DNA from: Geodermatophilus sabuli | GTDB taxonomy: Bacteria; Actinomycetota; Actinomycetes; Mycobacteriales; Geodermatophilaceae | NCBI RefSeq assembly: GCF_010686765.1 | Contig: NZ_JAAGWF010000020.1 | Coordinates: 1 to 64,000 of the forward strand | DNA length: 64,000 bases | Direction: 5' to 3' | Part shown: positions 17,289 to 25,917 of the stretch, piece by piece | Layout: each line of letters opens with the position of its first letter | Position numbering within the stretch: position 1 is the stretch's first letter | Program-made: the position numbers and the translations under genes | The notes under the pieces: generated by a model | What the model saw: the letters and a program-made list of their open reading frames with translations, nothing else | Database searches by the model: none | What the model was told of the DNA's origin: nothing

Positions 17289-19051
17289 GCCACAGCACCC
17301 GCAGCAGTGCGGCGGACCGGCGGGACGCCCGAGCGGCAGCCGCCGCCCCCGGCGAGGACGGCGCCTTCAGCCACCGGCAGATCGTCACGATCCTGGTCGG
17401 GCTGATGGTCGCCATGTTCCTGGCCGCCCTCGACCAGACCGTCGTGGCCACCGCCATCCGCACGATCGCCGACGACCTGCAGGGCTACGACCTGCAGGCG
17501 TGGGCGACCACGGCGTTCCTGATCACCTCGACGATCGCCACCCCGCTCTACGGGAAGCTGTCGGACATCTACGGTCGCCGGCCGTTCTACCTGTTCGCGA
17601 TCGCCGTCTTCGTCGTCGGCTCGGTGCTGTGCGGCCTCGCCGACTCGATGTACCAGCTGGCCGCCTTCCGGGCGGTCCAGGGCATCGGCGCCGGCGGTCT
17701 CATGTCGATGGCGCTGGCGATCATCGGCGACATCGTGCCCCCGCGCGAGCGCTCCCGGTACCAGGGATACTTCATGGCCGTCTTCGGCACCTCGAGCGTG
17801 CTCGGCCCGGTCATCGGCGGGTTCTTCGCCGGCCAGTCCTCGCTGCTGGCGCTCGACGGCTGGCGCTGGATCTTCTTCATCAACGTGCCCCTCGGCCTGC
17901 TGGCCTTCCTGGCCGTCTTCCGGGTGCTGCACCTACCGCACGAGCGCCGCGACCACCGCATCGACTGGCCCGGCGCGCTGGCGCTGATCACCTTCCTGGT
18001 CCCCCTGCTCATCGTCGCCGAGCAGGGCCGGATCTGGGGCTGGACGTCGGGCCGCTCGCTGGCCTGCTACGCCATCGGTGCCGTCGGCTTCCTGCTGTTC
18101 GTCGCGGCCGAGCGGGCCTACGGGGACGAGGCGCTGCTGCCGCTCCGGCTGTTCCGCAACCGCACCTTCACCGTCAGCGGGATCGGCAGCGTGGTGATGG
18201 GCGCCGGCATGTTCGGCGGCCTGCTGCTCCTCCCGCAGTACCTGCAGATCGTGCACGGCTCCAGCGCGACGGCCGCCGGGCTGCAGCTGATCCCGCTGGT
18301 CGCCGGGATCATGGTCGGCGCGATGGGGTCGGGCATCGCCATCTCGAAGACCGGCAAGTACCGGGTGTACCCGCTCGTCGGCATCGCGTTGATGACGGTC
18401 GCGCTGGTCGCGATGTCCATCGTCGTCGACGCCGACGCCTCGATCTGGACCCTGGTGCCGTTCATGGTGCTGCTGGGCCTCGGCCTGGGCTTCAACTTCC
18501 AGCCGGTGATCCTCGCCGTGCAGAACGCCGTCTCCCCGCGGGAGATCGGCGTGGCCACCTCCTCCGTCACGTTCTTCCGGCAGATGGGCGGCACGATCGG
18601 CACCGCCGCGTTCCTCTCCGTGCTGTTCACCCGGCTGCCGCAGGACATCGGCGACGCGGTCGACACGGCCGCCGCCTCCGACCCGCGGGTCGCCGAGGCA
18701 CTGCAGAGCGGTCAGCTGGCGGGCGTCGGCGACCTGTCGGACACGTCCTTCATCCAGGACCTGCCGGGCTTCCTCGCGCTGCCGTTCAAGACGGGCTTCT
18801 CGAACTCGATCGACCTGGTCTTCCTCATCGCGGCGTGCGTCGTGGCGATCGGGTTCTTCGTGTTCCTGTTCCTGCCGCAGCTGGCGCTCTCGGACAAGTC
18901 CGGCATCCAGGCCCGTCAGGAGGCCGAGCAGACCGCCGGGAACCCGGACCGGGACGCGGCAGCTCAGGCGGAGCAGGCCGTGGGCGCCGCCGCCCCGACG
19001 TCCACGCCGCCGCCCGTCGGCCGCCCCGGGGACGCCGACACCCGCGGCTGA
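17285..19051 (+). CDS. DHA2-family MFS drug:H+ antiporter (EmrB/QacA type)
   Basis: 588 residues with about 14 hydrophobic helices. Family motifs: LDQTVVATAIRTIADDLQG in helix 1, GKLSDIYGRRPFYL (motif A) after helix 2, and R-x-x-Q-G-x-G-A-G in helix 4 (FRAVQGIGAGG). The C-terminal 60 residues are a hydrophilic Ala/Pro-rich tail. It is coupled to the MarR gene by a 4-nt overlap, so a drug or toxic-metabolite export role under MarR control is likely. The substrate cannot be inferred. Confidence 0.92.
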   Translation: MSHSTRSSAADRRDARAAAAAPGEDGAFSHRQIVTILVGLMVAMFLAALDQTVVATAIRTIADDLQGYDLQAWATTAFLITSTIATPLYGKLSDIYGRRPFYLFAIAVFVVGSVLCGLADSMYQLAAFRAVQGIGAGGLMSMALAIIGDIVPPRERSRYQGYFMAVFGTSSVLGPVIGGFFAGQSSLLALDGWRWIFFINVPLGLLAFLAVFRVLHLPHERRDHRIDWPGALALITFLVPLLIVAEQGRIWGWTSGRSLACYAIGAVGFLLFVAAERAYGDEALLPLRLFRNRTFTVSGIGSVVMGAGMFGGLLLLPQYLQIVHGSSATAAGLQLIPLVAGIMVGAMGSGIAISKTGKYRVYPLVGIALMTVALVAMSIVVDADASIWTLVPFMVLLGLGLGFNFQPVILAVQNAVSPREIGVATSSVTFFRQMGGTIGTAAFLSVLFTRLPQDIGDAVDTAAASDPRVAEALQSGQLAGVGDLSDTSFIQDLPGFLALPFKTGFSNSIDLVFLIAACVVAIGFFVFLFLPQLALSDKSGIQARQEAEQTAGNPDRDAAAQAEQAVGAAAPTSTPPPVGRPGDADTRG

Positions 19052-19065
19052 GCCCGGAGCCGCCC

Positions 19066-19101
19066 CGAGGCCCCTTCCCGCACCCGCGGGGAGGGGCCTC
19101 G
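19066..19101 (+). terminator. Hairpin after the MFS exporter gene
   Basis: Arms 19066-19081 and 19086-19101 (16 bp, one mismatch) with a 4-nt loop, 15 nt after the stop. Confidence 0.7.
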
Positions 19102-19118
19102 CCGTGTCCGCCCGGGCC

Positions 19119-19124
19119 TACTGT
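19119..19124 (+). promoter_or_regulatory. -10 box TACTGT of the acyl-CoA dehydrogenase gene
   Basis: It lies 34 nt before the GTG at 19159, allowing a leader of about 28 nt that contains the GGAG ribosome site. Confidence 0.4.
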
Positions 19125-19158
19125 GGCGGGACCGCACCGACCCTGCCTGGAGATCCCC

Positions 19159-20952
19159 GTGCCGCCGTCGCTCATCCTGTCCCGCCGCGACCTGGAGTTC
19201 CTGCTCCACGAGTGGCTGGACGTCGAGGGCCTGGTCGAGCGCCCGCGCTACGCCGAGCACTCGCGGGAGACCTTCGACGCGGTGCTGGACCTGGCCGAGC
19301 GGATCGCGACGGAGCACTTCGCGCCGCACAACCGGACGGCCGACGAGCACGAGCCTCGCATGGTCGACGGGCGGGTGCAGCTGGTCCCCGAGGTCGCCGA
19401 CGCGCTGCGGGTGTTCGCCGACGCCGGCCTGATGGCCGGCGAGTTCGACGAGGAGTACGGCGGCATGCAGCTGCCGCACACGGTGGGCCAGGCCGTCTTC
19501 GCGTGGTTCAAGGCGGCCAACGTCGGCACGGCGGCCTATCCGTTCCTCACGATGGCCAACGCCCGACTGCTGCTGGCCCACGGGTCGGAGGAGCAGAAGG
19601 CCACGTACGTCCGGCCGATGGTCGAGGGCCGCTGGTTCGGCACGATGGCCCTGTCCGAGCCGCAGGCGGGGTCCTCCCTCGCGGACATCACCACCCGCGC
19701 CGAGCGCCAGGACGACGGCAGCTACCGGCTCACCGGCAACAAGACGTGGATCTCCGCCGGTGACCACGAGCTGACGGAGAACATCGTCCACCTGGTGCTG
19801 GCCAAGGTGCCCGGCGGTCCGCCCGGGGTGAAGGGCATCTCGCTGTTCGTCGTCCCCAAGGTCCTACCCGCCGGGGACGGCTCGCTGGGCGAGCGCAACG
19901 ACGTCGTCCTGGCCGGGCTCAACCACAAGATGGGGTACCGCGGGACGACGAACACCCTGCTCAACTTCGGTGAGGGCGTGCACACCCCCGGCGGCCGGGC
20001 CGGCGCGGTCGGCTTCCTCGTCGGCGAGGAGCACCGCGGCCTGACCTACATGTTCACCATGATGAACGAGGCCCGGATCGGCGTCGGCATGGGCGCGACC
20101 GCGCTCGGCTACACCGGCTACCTGCACGCCCTGGAGTACGCGCGGACCCGCACGCAGGGCCGGCCGCCGACCGACCGGGACCCCACCACGCCGCCGGTGC
20201 GGATCGTCGAGCACACCGACGTCCGCCGGATGCTGCTGGCCGCGAAGTCCTACGTCGAGGGCGGGCTGGCGCTGGGGCTGTACTGCGCGCGGCTGGTGGA
20301 CGAGGAGCAGACCGCCGAGAGCACCGACGACCGCGGCCGCGCCCGCCTGCTGCTCGAGGTGCTGACGCCGATCGCGAAGTCCTGGCCGTCGCAGTGGGGC
20401 CTGGTCGCCGACGACCTCGCCATCCAGGTGCACGGCGGCTACGGCTACACCCGGGACCACGCCGTCGAGCAGTTCTACCGGGACAACCGGCTCAACCCGA
20501 TCCACGAGGGCACCGCCGGCATCCAGGGGCTGGACCTGCTCGGCCGCAAGGTGGTGATGCAGGGCGGCGCCGGGCTGGTCCTGCTCGGCGAGACGATCGC
20601 GGCCACGACGGCACGGGCGGCGGGTACCGAGTGGGCCGCCCACGCCGCCGACCTCGACGCCCTGGTGGCCCGGCTGGGCGCGGTCACGGCGACGCTGTGG
20701 GGTGCCGGGGACCCCGCGGTCACCCTGGCCAACGCCACGTACTACCTGGAGGCCGCCGGCCACGTCGTCGTCGGCTGGCTGTGGCTGGAGCAGGCGCTCG
20801 CCACGGGCGGGCGGACCAGCGACTTCCACGAGGGGAAGCGGGCGGCCGCCCGGTACTTCCACCGCTACGAACTGCCCACGGTGCACACCCGGCTGGACCT
20901 GCTCGAGTCCCTGGACCGCACGGTCCTGGACACCCCCGAACGCTGGCTCTGA
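19159..20952 (+). CDS. Acyl-CoA dehydrogenase with C-terminal extension (FadE5/AcdA-like)
   Basis: 597 residues, longer than the 380-residue classic type. The FAD-dependent core has LSEPQAGSSLADI and the substrate/flavin loop GNKTWISAG. Later come the C-terminal four-helix domain (QVHGGYGYTRDHAVEQFYRD, then EGTAGIQGLDLLGRK) and an extra C-terminal domain of the acetyl-CoA dehydrogenase-like (PF12806) kind. It should oxidise acyl-CoA to enoyl-CoA in fatty-acid degradation. GTG 19159 has GGAG 6 nt upstream. The gene stands alone. Mycobacterial FadE5 has a similar architecture and a broad chain-length range, but specificity here is unproven. Confidence 0.9.
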   Translation: MPPSLILSRRDLEFLLHEWLDVEGLVERPRYAEHSRETFDAVLDLAERIATEHFAPHNRTADEHEPRMVDGRVQLVPEVADALRVFADAGLMAGEFDEEYGGMQLPHTVGQAVFAWFKAANVGTAAYPFLTMANARLLLAHGSEEQKATYVRPMVEGRWFGTMALSEPQAGSSLADITTRAERQDDGSYRLTGNKTWISAGDHELTENIVHLVLAKVPGGPPGVKGISLFVVPKVLPAGDGSLGERNDVVLAGLNHKMGYRGTTNTLLNFGEGVHTPGGRAGAVGFLVGEEHRGLTYMFTMMNEARIGVGMGATALGYTGYLHALEYARTRTQGRPPTDRDPTTPPVRIVEHTDVRRMLLAAKSYVEGGLALGLYCARLVDEEQTAESTDDRGRARLLLEVLTPIAKSWPSQWGLVADDLAIQVHGGYGYTRDHAVEQFYRDNRLNPIHEGTAGIQGLDLLGRKVVMQGGAGLVLLGETIAATTARAAGTEWAAHAADLDALVARLGAVTATLWGAGDPAVTLANATYYLEAAGHVVVGWLWLEQALATGGRTSDFHEGKRAAARYFHRYELPTVHTRLDLLESLDRTVLDTPERWL

Positions 20953-21061
20953 GTGAGGACCCCTCCTCCCACCCCTCGCAGGCTCGGGGCGGTGCCCTGT
21001 GTGGCCCCGGTGCGGCGTCCCGCCGCGAGCCCGCGAGCTCAGGAGGGCAGCGGGGCCTCTC

Positions 21062-21235
21062 TCAGGCGGCTCGTGCTGCGCCGACCGGCTCGGCCGCGGC
21101 CTGGGCCGGACGCCGGGCCGCGGTGGCGGCCCGCTGCTCGCGCTCGTAGCGCGCCGTCGTCGAGGTGCCCATCACGATCACCAGTGCGGTCAGCACCAGG
21201 AACCCGATCAGGGTCACGGCCGGCCACAGCACCAT
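21062..21235 (-). CDS. 57-residue single-helix membrane protein
   Basis: ATG 21235 follows AGGGGG at 8 nt. The product starts MVLWPAVTLIGFLVLTALVI, a clear membrane helix, followed by a cytoplasm-favouring basic tail (TTARYEREQRAATAARRPAQ) and an Ala-rich end. Third positions are G/C throughout. It lies alone between the acyl-CoA dehydrogenase and an MFS gene on the other strand, 194 nt from the latter. It could be a small transporter subunit or a membrane anchor. No family recognised. Confidence 0.65.
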   Translation of the reverse strand: MVLWPAVTLIGFLVLTALVIVMGTSTTARYEREQRAATAARRPAQAAAEPVGAARAA

Positions 21236-21429
21236 CTGTCAGTCCCCCTGCGTGCTCAGCGTCCTCACCGTCGGGGGCGGCCCCCCGCGGCGCGTCGTCG
21301 GAGGATGACTTCCCCGGCCGGCCCGACTCCAATCGTCGTTACGCAGTCTTGATCTGACCGTCTGTGACGAAGAGCACGCCAGGCGGGAGTGTGGCTCCGC
21401 TCCTCCCCGGGGCGTGTTCTGATCGGCGG

Positions 21430-22911
21430 GTGCCCGCTGCCGACGTCCGGGAGACCGGTGCCCGGCCGGCCCCCCTCGTCGCGACGCTCGCGCTGGGGAC
21501 GACGACGCTCTCCCTCCTGCAGAGCGTGGTGGTCCCGGTGCTGCCGCAGATCAGCGCGCAGCTCGACGTCTCGGTCAGCGCCGCCGGCTGGGTGCTGACG
21601 GCCAACCTGCTGGCCGCGGCCGTCTCCACACCGGTGCTCGGGCGCCTGGGTGACACCCGCGGCGAGCGTCCCGTGGTGCTCGGCGTCACGACCGTCGTCG
21701 CGATCGGCACGCTGCTGGCCCTGGTGACCGAGTCGCTGCCCCTGCTGCTGCTCGCCCGGGTCCTGCAGGGGCTGTCGTTCAGCCTGTTCCCGCTGTCGAT
21801 CAGCGTGCTGCGCCGCGAGCTGCCCGCCGCCCGGCTGGGCGTGGCGATGTCCGTCGTGAGCAGCATGCTGGCCGTCGGTGGGGTGGTCGGACTGGTGGCG
21901 GCCGGGGTCTTCGCCCGCGGCGACGGCGACTACCGGCAGCCGTTCTGGATCATCCTCGGCGTCCTGGTCGCCTACCTCGGCGCGGCGGCGTGGGTGCTGC
22001 CGCGGCGGGCCCCGACGGCGTCGGGCCGGGTGGACTGGGCCGGTGCCGGGGTGCTGGCCGCCGGCCTGGTGCTCCTGCTGCTGCCGGTCTCCCAGGGCAA
22101 CGCCTGGGGCTGGACCTCCCCGGGCACCCTCGGCTGCCTGGCCGCGGCGGCGGTCGTCCTCCCCGGCTGGGTGCTGCTCCAGCGGCGGCTGGCCGAGCCG
22201 CTGGTGCGGCCGACGATGCTGACCGACCCGCGGATGCTGCTGCCCAACGTCGCCGGCCTGATGACCGGCATGGGCGTGTTCGTGTCCTTCCTGATCGTGC
22301 TGCAGGTGGTGCAGGCGCCGCCGGCGCTGGCCGGGTACGGGTTCGGGGCCACCGTGCTCGAGGCGGCGGTCGTCTACCTGCTCCCGGGAGGCGTCGTCGG
22401 GACCGTGCTCGCGCCCGTCGCCGGCCGGGTCGTGACGCGGGCCGGAGCCCTGCCCACCCTGCTGGCCGGTGGGGTGAGCGGACTGCTCGGCTTCGCGCTG
22501 CTGGCGGTGTCCCGCGGTGAACCGTGGCTGGTGGTGGTCGCCGGCGTGCTCACCCAGCTCTGGATCACCATCGCCTTCGCCGCGCTGCCCGCCCTGGTGG
22601 TCCAGGCGGTGCGCCCCGAGGAGACCGGCGTGGCGAACGCGGTCAACTCCATCACCCGCTCGTTCGGCTCCGCCGTCGGCAGTGCCCTGACCGTGGCGGT
22701 CCTCGTGCACGGCACGGACCCCGCCACCGGCTTCCCGACCGCCTCGTCGGTCACCGCGGTGTGCCTGGTCGGGGTGGCGGCGGCCACCGTGGTCGCCGGT
22801 CTCGCGCTCGCCGGCGTGCTGACCGGCCGCCGTGCCGCCGGCCCGTCGGGGGCCGGGACCGCGGGTCCGACGACGGCTGGTGGGCGGTCCCCGGTCAGCG
22901 GTCCCCGCTGA
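21430..22911 (+). CDS. MFS transporter, DHA2-like
   Basis: About 493 residues and 13-14 helices. Motif A reads GRLGDTRGERPVVL after helix 2; LQSVVVPVLPQISAQLD is the first helix, and RVLQGLSFSLFPLSISVLRRELP is helix 4. The start is uncertain. GTG 21430 gives a sensible hydrophilic N-terminus, with GTG 21391 and 21364 as in-frame alternatives; none has a good Shine-Dalgarno. Compared with the exporter at 17.3 kb it has no neighbouring regulator. The C-terminus is a Gly/Ala/Thr-rich tail. A role in drug or metabolite efflux is inferred from the family only. Confidence 0.85.
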   Translation: MPAADVRETGARPAPLVATLALGTTTLSLLQSVVVPVLPQISAQLDVSVSAAGWVLTANLLAAAVSTPVLGRLGDTRGERPVVLGVTTVVAIGTLLALVTESLPLLLLARVLQGLSFSLFPLSISVLRRELPAARLGVAMSVVSSMLAVGGVVGLVAAGVFARGDGDYRQPFWIILGVLVAYLGAAAWVLPRRAPTASGRVDWAGAGVLAAGLVLLLLPVSQGNAWGWTSPGTLGCLAAAAVVLPGWVLLQRRLAEPLVRPTMLTDPRMLLPNVAGLMTGMGVFVSFLIVLQVVQAPPALAGYGFGATVLEAAVVYLLPGGVVGTVLAPVAGRVVTRAGALPTLLAGGVSGLLGFALLAVSRGEPWLVVVAGVLTQLWITIAFAALPALVVQAVRPEETGVANAVNSITRSFGSAVGSALTVAVLVHGTDPATGFPTASSVTAVCLVGVAAATVVAGLALAGVLTGRRAAGPSGAGTAGPTTAGGRSPVSGPR

Positions 22912-23022
22912 CCGACCGAGATCACGAGGCGGTGTCGACACACCGGGCAGCGGCATGGAACCGCACCGTCCGGGGCACCGGGGTCGGGACTGACGCCCGC
23001 TCCCATCCCGGAGGACGACCCG

Positions 23023-24066
23023 ATGGCCCGAACCACCGGCTCCCGCAGCGCATCCAGCGCCGCGAAGGACACCCGGTTCTCCGGAAACTCGACCGGAGAC
23101 CCCGCACCGCAGGACGACAAGGTCAACTCCACCCGCTTCGACAACGCCCCCCGGGGGACGGACACGAAGCCCACCACGGTGGGCACGCTCAAGCGCACGC
23201 TCAAGGAGTTCAGCGAGGACAACCTCACGGACTGGGCAGCGGCGCTGACCTACTACGGCGTCCTCGCGCTGTTCCCGGCGCTGATCGCGCTGCTGTCGAT
23301 CGTCGGCCTGCTGACCGACCCGCAGCAGCTCACCGAGGCACTGACGGCCGTCGTCCCCGCCCAGGCCGCCGAGACGCTGAACCCGGTGATCCAGCAGATC
23401 GCCGGCAACACCGGGACGGCCGGACTCGGGCTGATCCTCGGTATCGCCGGCGCGGTCTGGTCGGCGTCGGGCTACGTCGGCGCCTTCACCCGCGCCGCCA
23501 ACGTCGTCTACGAGACGCCCGAGGGTCGCAAGATCTGGAAGCTCAAGCCGCTGCAGCTGCTGGTCACCCTGGTCGGCATCCTGTTCGCCGCGCTGATCGT
23601 GGCGATGCTGGTGCTCAGCGGCCCGGTCGTCGAGGCCATCGGGTCGGCCATCGGGCTGGGCGACACCGTCCTGACGGTCTGGAACGTGGCCAAGTGGCCG
23701 GTCATGCTCGTCCTCCTCGCGCTGATGATCGCCGTCCTCTACTACTCGACGCCGAACGTCAAGCTGCGGGGCTTCAAGTGGGTCAGCCCCGGCGCCGGGG
23801 TCGCCATCCTGGTGGCCGTCGTCGCCTCGGCCGCGTTCGCCTTCTACGTCGCCAACTTCGGCAGCTACAACAAGACCTACGGCGCGCTGGCCGGCGTGGT
23901 GATCTTCCTGATCTGGTTCTGGCTGATCAACGTCGCGCTGCTGTTCGGCATCGAGCTCGACGCCGAGATGGAGCGGACCAAGGAGCTCGAGGAGGGCGTG
24001 CCGGAGGCGCACAAGGAGATCCAGCTCGACGCCCGCGCCGACCCGAAGCCGCGCAACACCAACTGA
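23023..24066 (+). CDS. YihY/UPF0761-family inner-membrane protein
   Basis: 347 residues. A hydrophilic N-terminus of about 60 residues is followed by the family core: WAAALTYYGVLALFPALIALLS, six predicted helices, the YYSTPNVKLRGFKWVSPGA block and the late FGSYNKTYGALAGVV. The family was long mislabelled ribonuclease BN; its role is unknown. ATG 23023 has GGAGG 8 nt upstream. A perfect 10-bp palindrome GTGTCGACAC (22932-22941) lies in the upstream gap. The gene ends in a very strong hairpin shared with the convergent hemerythrin gene. Confidence 0.9.
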   Translation: MARTTGSRSASSAAKDTRFSGNSTGDPAPQDDKVNSTRFDNAPRGTDTKPTTVGTLKRTLKEFSEDNLTDWAAALTYYGVLALFPALIALLSIVGLLTDPQQLTEALTAVVPAQAAETLNPVIQQIAGNTGTAGLGLILGIAGAVWSASGYVGAFTRAANVVYETPEGRKIWKLKPLQLLVTLVGILFAALIVAMLVLSGPVVEAIGSAIGLGDTVLTVWNVAKWPVMLVLLALMIAVLYYSTPNVKLRGFKWVSPGAGVAILVAVVASAAFAFYVANFGSYNKTYGALAGVVIFLIWFWLINVALLFGIELDAEMERTKELEEGVPEAHKEIQLDARADPKPRNTN

Positions 24067-24074
24067 AGGAGGGC

Positions 24075-24112
24075 CCGAGGGCCGGCTCCGCACCCGCGGA
24101 GCCGGCCCTCGG
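24075..24112. terminator. Perfect 17-bp hairpin between convergent genes
   Basis: Arms 24075-24091 and 24096-24112 are perfectly complementary, with the 4-nt loop ACCC. It starts 8 nt after one stop and ends 4 nt before the other, so it serves both strands. Confidence 0.85.
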
Positions 24113-24116
24113 CGGT

Positions 24117-24824
24117 TCACCGGGACGTCGGCGGCCGGTCCCCCCGGCGCGACAACGGCACCCGCTCCACCAGGCCGGCCAGCCCGGCCAGGCTCTGGCT
24201 GACCGCCCGCCCGGCCGGTGCCAGCCGCTCCGGGCCGCGGCGGACGGCGGCGTCGAGGACGTCGCGGGTGCGGTCGATGACCGACAGCGGCAGACCCGAG
24301 AGCGCGTTGCCCGGCGGACGGCGGGAGACCGTGGGGTGCGCCCGGGTCGGGGAGACCCGCCGGGCCAGCTGCCACTGCCGGCCCAGGCGGCGCAGCTCGT
24401 GCGGGTCGAGCTTCTCCTGCAGCCGCGGGAAGAGCACGTCCTCCTCGTCGCGGACGTCCTCCCTCAGCACCGCGACCAGCCGGGCCAGCCGCTGCGCGCG
24501 GCGCGGGTCGTCGGGCCCGTCGGCCTCGAGCGCGCTGACCAGCTCGTTGACCTCCTGGTGCTCCTCCTCCACCCGGAGCGTCAGCGCGTCGCCGTCGGGC
24601 AGCACCCGGCGCAGCACCGGCCAGAGCACGGTCTCCTCCGCGAACGCGTGGCTGAAGACCAGCCGGTCGATGCGGGTGAGCACCTCCTCCTGCGCCGCGC
24701 CGCTGCTGCCCTGCAGCTCCCGCAGCAGCCGATCGAGCTCGATGTGGTCACGGCGCTGACGGGTCAGGACGCTGCCCGGTCCCCCGAGCTCCTCCTCGGA
24801 CTGGTCGGCGATCGATCGGGCCAC
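24117..24824 (-). CDS. Hemerythrin HHE-domain protein
   Basis: 235 residues. Putative di-iron ligands come in HHE order: H27 (RRDHIELD), H59 and E63 (FSHAFAEETVLWP), H89 (EEEHQEV), then the acidic DVRDEEDVLFPRL. The four-helix bundle covers about 20-145. The C-terminal 90 residues are basic and Pro/Arg-rich with no domain. Such actinobacterial proteins are linked to oxygen, NO or H2O2 sensing or detoxification, by family only. GTG 24824 has AGGAGG 9 nt upstream. Confidence 0.85.
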   Translation of the reverse strand: MARSIADQSEEELGGPGSVLTRQRRDHIELDRLLRELQGSSGAAQEEVLTRIDRLVFSHAFAEETVLWPVLRRVLPDGDALTLRVEEEHQEVNELVSALEADGPDDPRRAQRLARLVAVLREDVRDEEDVLFPRLQEKLDPHELRRLGRQWQLARRVSPTRAHPTVSRRPPGNALSGLPLSVIDRTRDVLDAAVRRGPERLAPAGRAVSQSLAGLAGLVERVPLSRRGDRPPTSR

Positions 24825-24909
24825 GACGGGCCACCTCCTGCGTTGCGCGGTACGGACCGCCGTCCTGCCCGTCCGGCAGCGTCCTCATGCACCACGGCGG
24901 CGGGGCGGG

Positions 24910-25815
24910 TCAGCGGCCGGCCCACCACAGGGCCGCGGCCTCCGCCGGGGTCCGCCCGTCCAGGGCCACGGCGCGGTTGAGCCGCACGAGGTCGGCGGTG
25001 GTCAGCCGGGCGCTCACCGCGTCCAGCGCCGTCCGCAGCTCCGAGCCGGCCTGGTCCAGCACCCGGGTGCGCACGACCGGGACCACGTTCTCGTGCGGCT
25101 GCAGCGCCCGGTCGTCCTGCAGCAGGATCAACCGGGCGTCGCCCAGCCGGGGGTCGGTCGTCTCCAGCAACCCGACGTCGATCTCGCCCGACCGCAGCGC
25201 CTCCACCGTCGCGGCGCGCGACGGCATGGACCGCACCTCCGCGAACTCCAGGCCGTACACGGCCCGCAGGCCGGGCAGGCAGAAGCGCCGCTCCGCGCAC
25301 TCCGGCGGACCGCCGAAGACCAGCCCGGGGGCGAGCGCGGCCAGGTCGGAGAGCCGGCGGACGCCGTTCTGCTCGGCGAACGCGCCGCGGACGGCGAACC
25401 CGTTCTGGTCCTCGGCCGACGCGGCGGCCAGCACGGTGGCCCCCCGCTGGGCCAGCACACGGGCGAGCGCGGCGCGCAGGTGCCCGGGCTCCCGCTGCAC
25501 CGCCGGACCACCGGGCTCGACGAACTCCAGGGCCGTGCCCAGGTAGTCGACGACCACGTCGACCACCCCCTGCTCCAGCGCCGGCAGGACCACCTCGCGG
25601 GTGCCGATGCCGTGGTCCACGGACACCGGCAGGCCGGCCCTCCGGATCGCCTCGGCGTAGACCTCGGCCAGGATCTGGTTCTCCGGGAAGTCGTACGAGG
25701 CGACCCGGACCGTCCCCTCCGCCGCGGGTGCCGCGGGCGGTCCGGCCGAGCCGCACCCGGGCAGCACGAGACCGATCAGGACCACCAGGGCGAGGAGGGC
25801 CCGGCGACGCCACAT
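24910..25815 (-). CDS. Orphan substrate-binding lipoprotein, OpuAC/ProX (glycine betaine/choline) family
   Basis: 301 residues. The N-terminal signal ends in a lipobox VLPGC (Cys21), so it should be a lipid-anchored receptor outside the membrane. The fold markers of quaternary-amine binding proteins are present: VRVASYDFPENQILAEVYAEAI, then DVVVDYLGTALEF, then late GEIDVGLLETTDPRL. Two cysteines (CAERRFC) may form a disulfide. ATG 25815 follows GGGAGGAG. No ATPase or permease gene is adjacent, which is unusual for this family. It is divergent from the PAP2/kinase gene. Confidence 0.85.
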   Translation of the reverse strand: MWRRRALLALVVLIGLVLPGCGSAGPPAAPAAEGTVRVASYDFPENQILAEVYAEAIRRAGLPVSVDHGIGTREVVLPALEQGVVDVVVDYLGTALEFVEPGGPAVQREPGHLRAALARVLAQRGATVLAAASAEDQNGFAVRGAFAEQNGVRRLSDLAALAPGLVFGGPPECAERRFCLPGLRAVYGLEFAEVRSMPSRAATVEALRSGEIDVGLLETTDPRLGDARLILLQDDRALQPHENVVPVVRTRVLDQAGSELRTALDAVSARLTTADLVRLNRAVALDGRTPAEAAALWWAGR

Positions 25816-25917
25816 CGGGGCACTCCTCCCGGCGGGGGCTGTGCGCGGACCACGCTAATGGCCGACGGCGACGATTTCGATGGACCCGGCGCCGCTGGAG
25901 GTGCAGCATCGGGCGCC

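Noticed and set aside
25858-25917. ATG 25858 as start of the PAP2/kinase gene
   Set aside because: No ribosome site, and the added 20 residues are low-complexity Gly/Ala. It cannot be fully excluded as a leaderless start.
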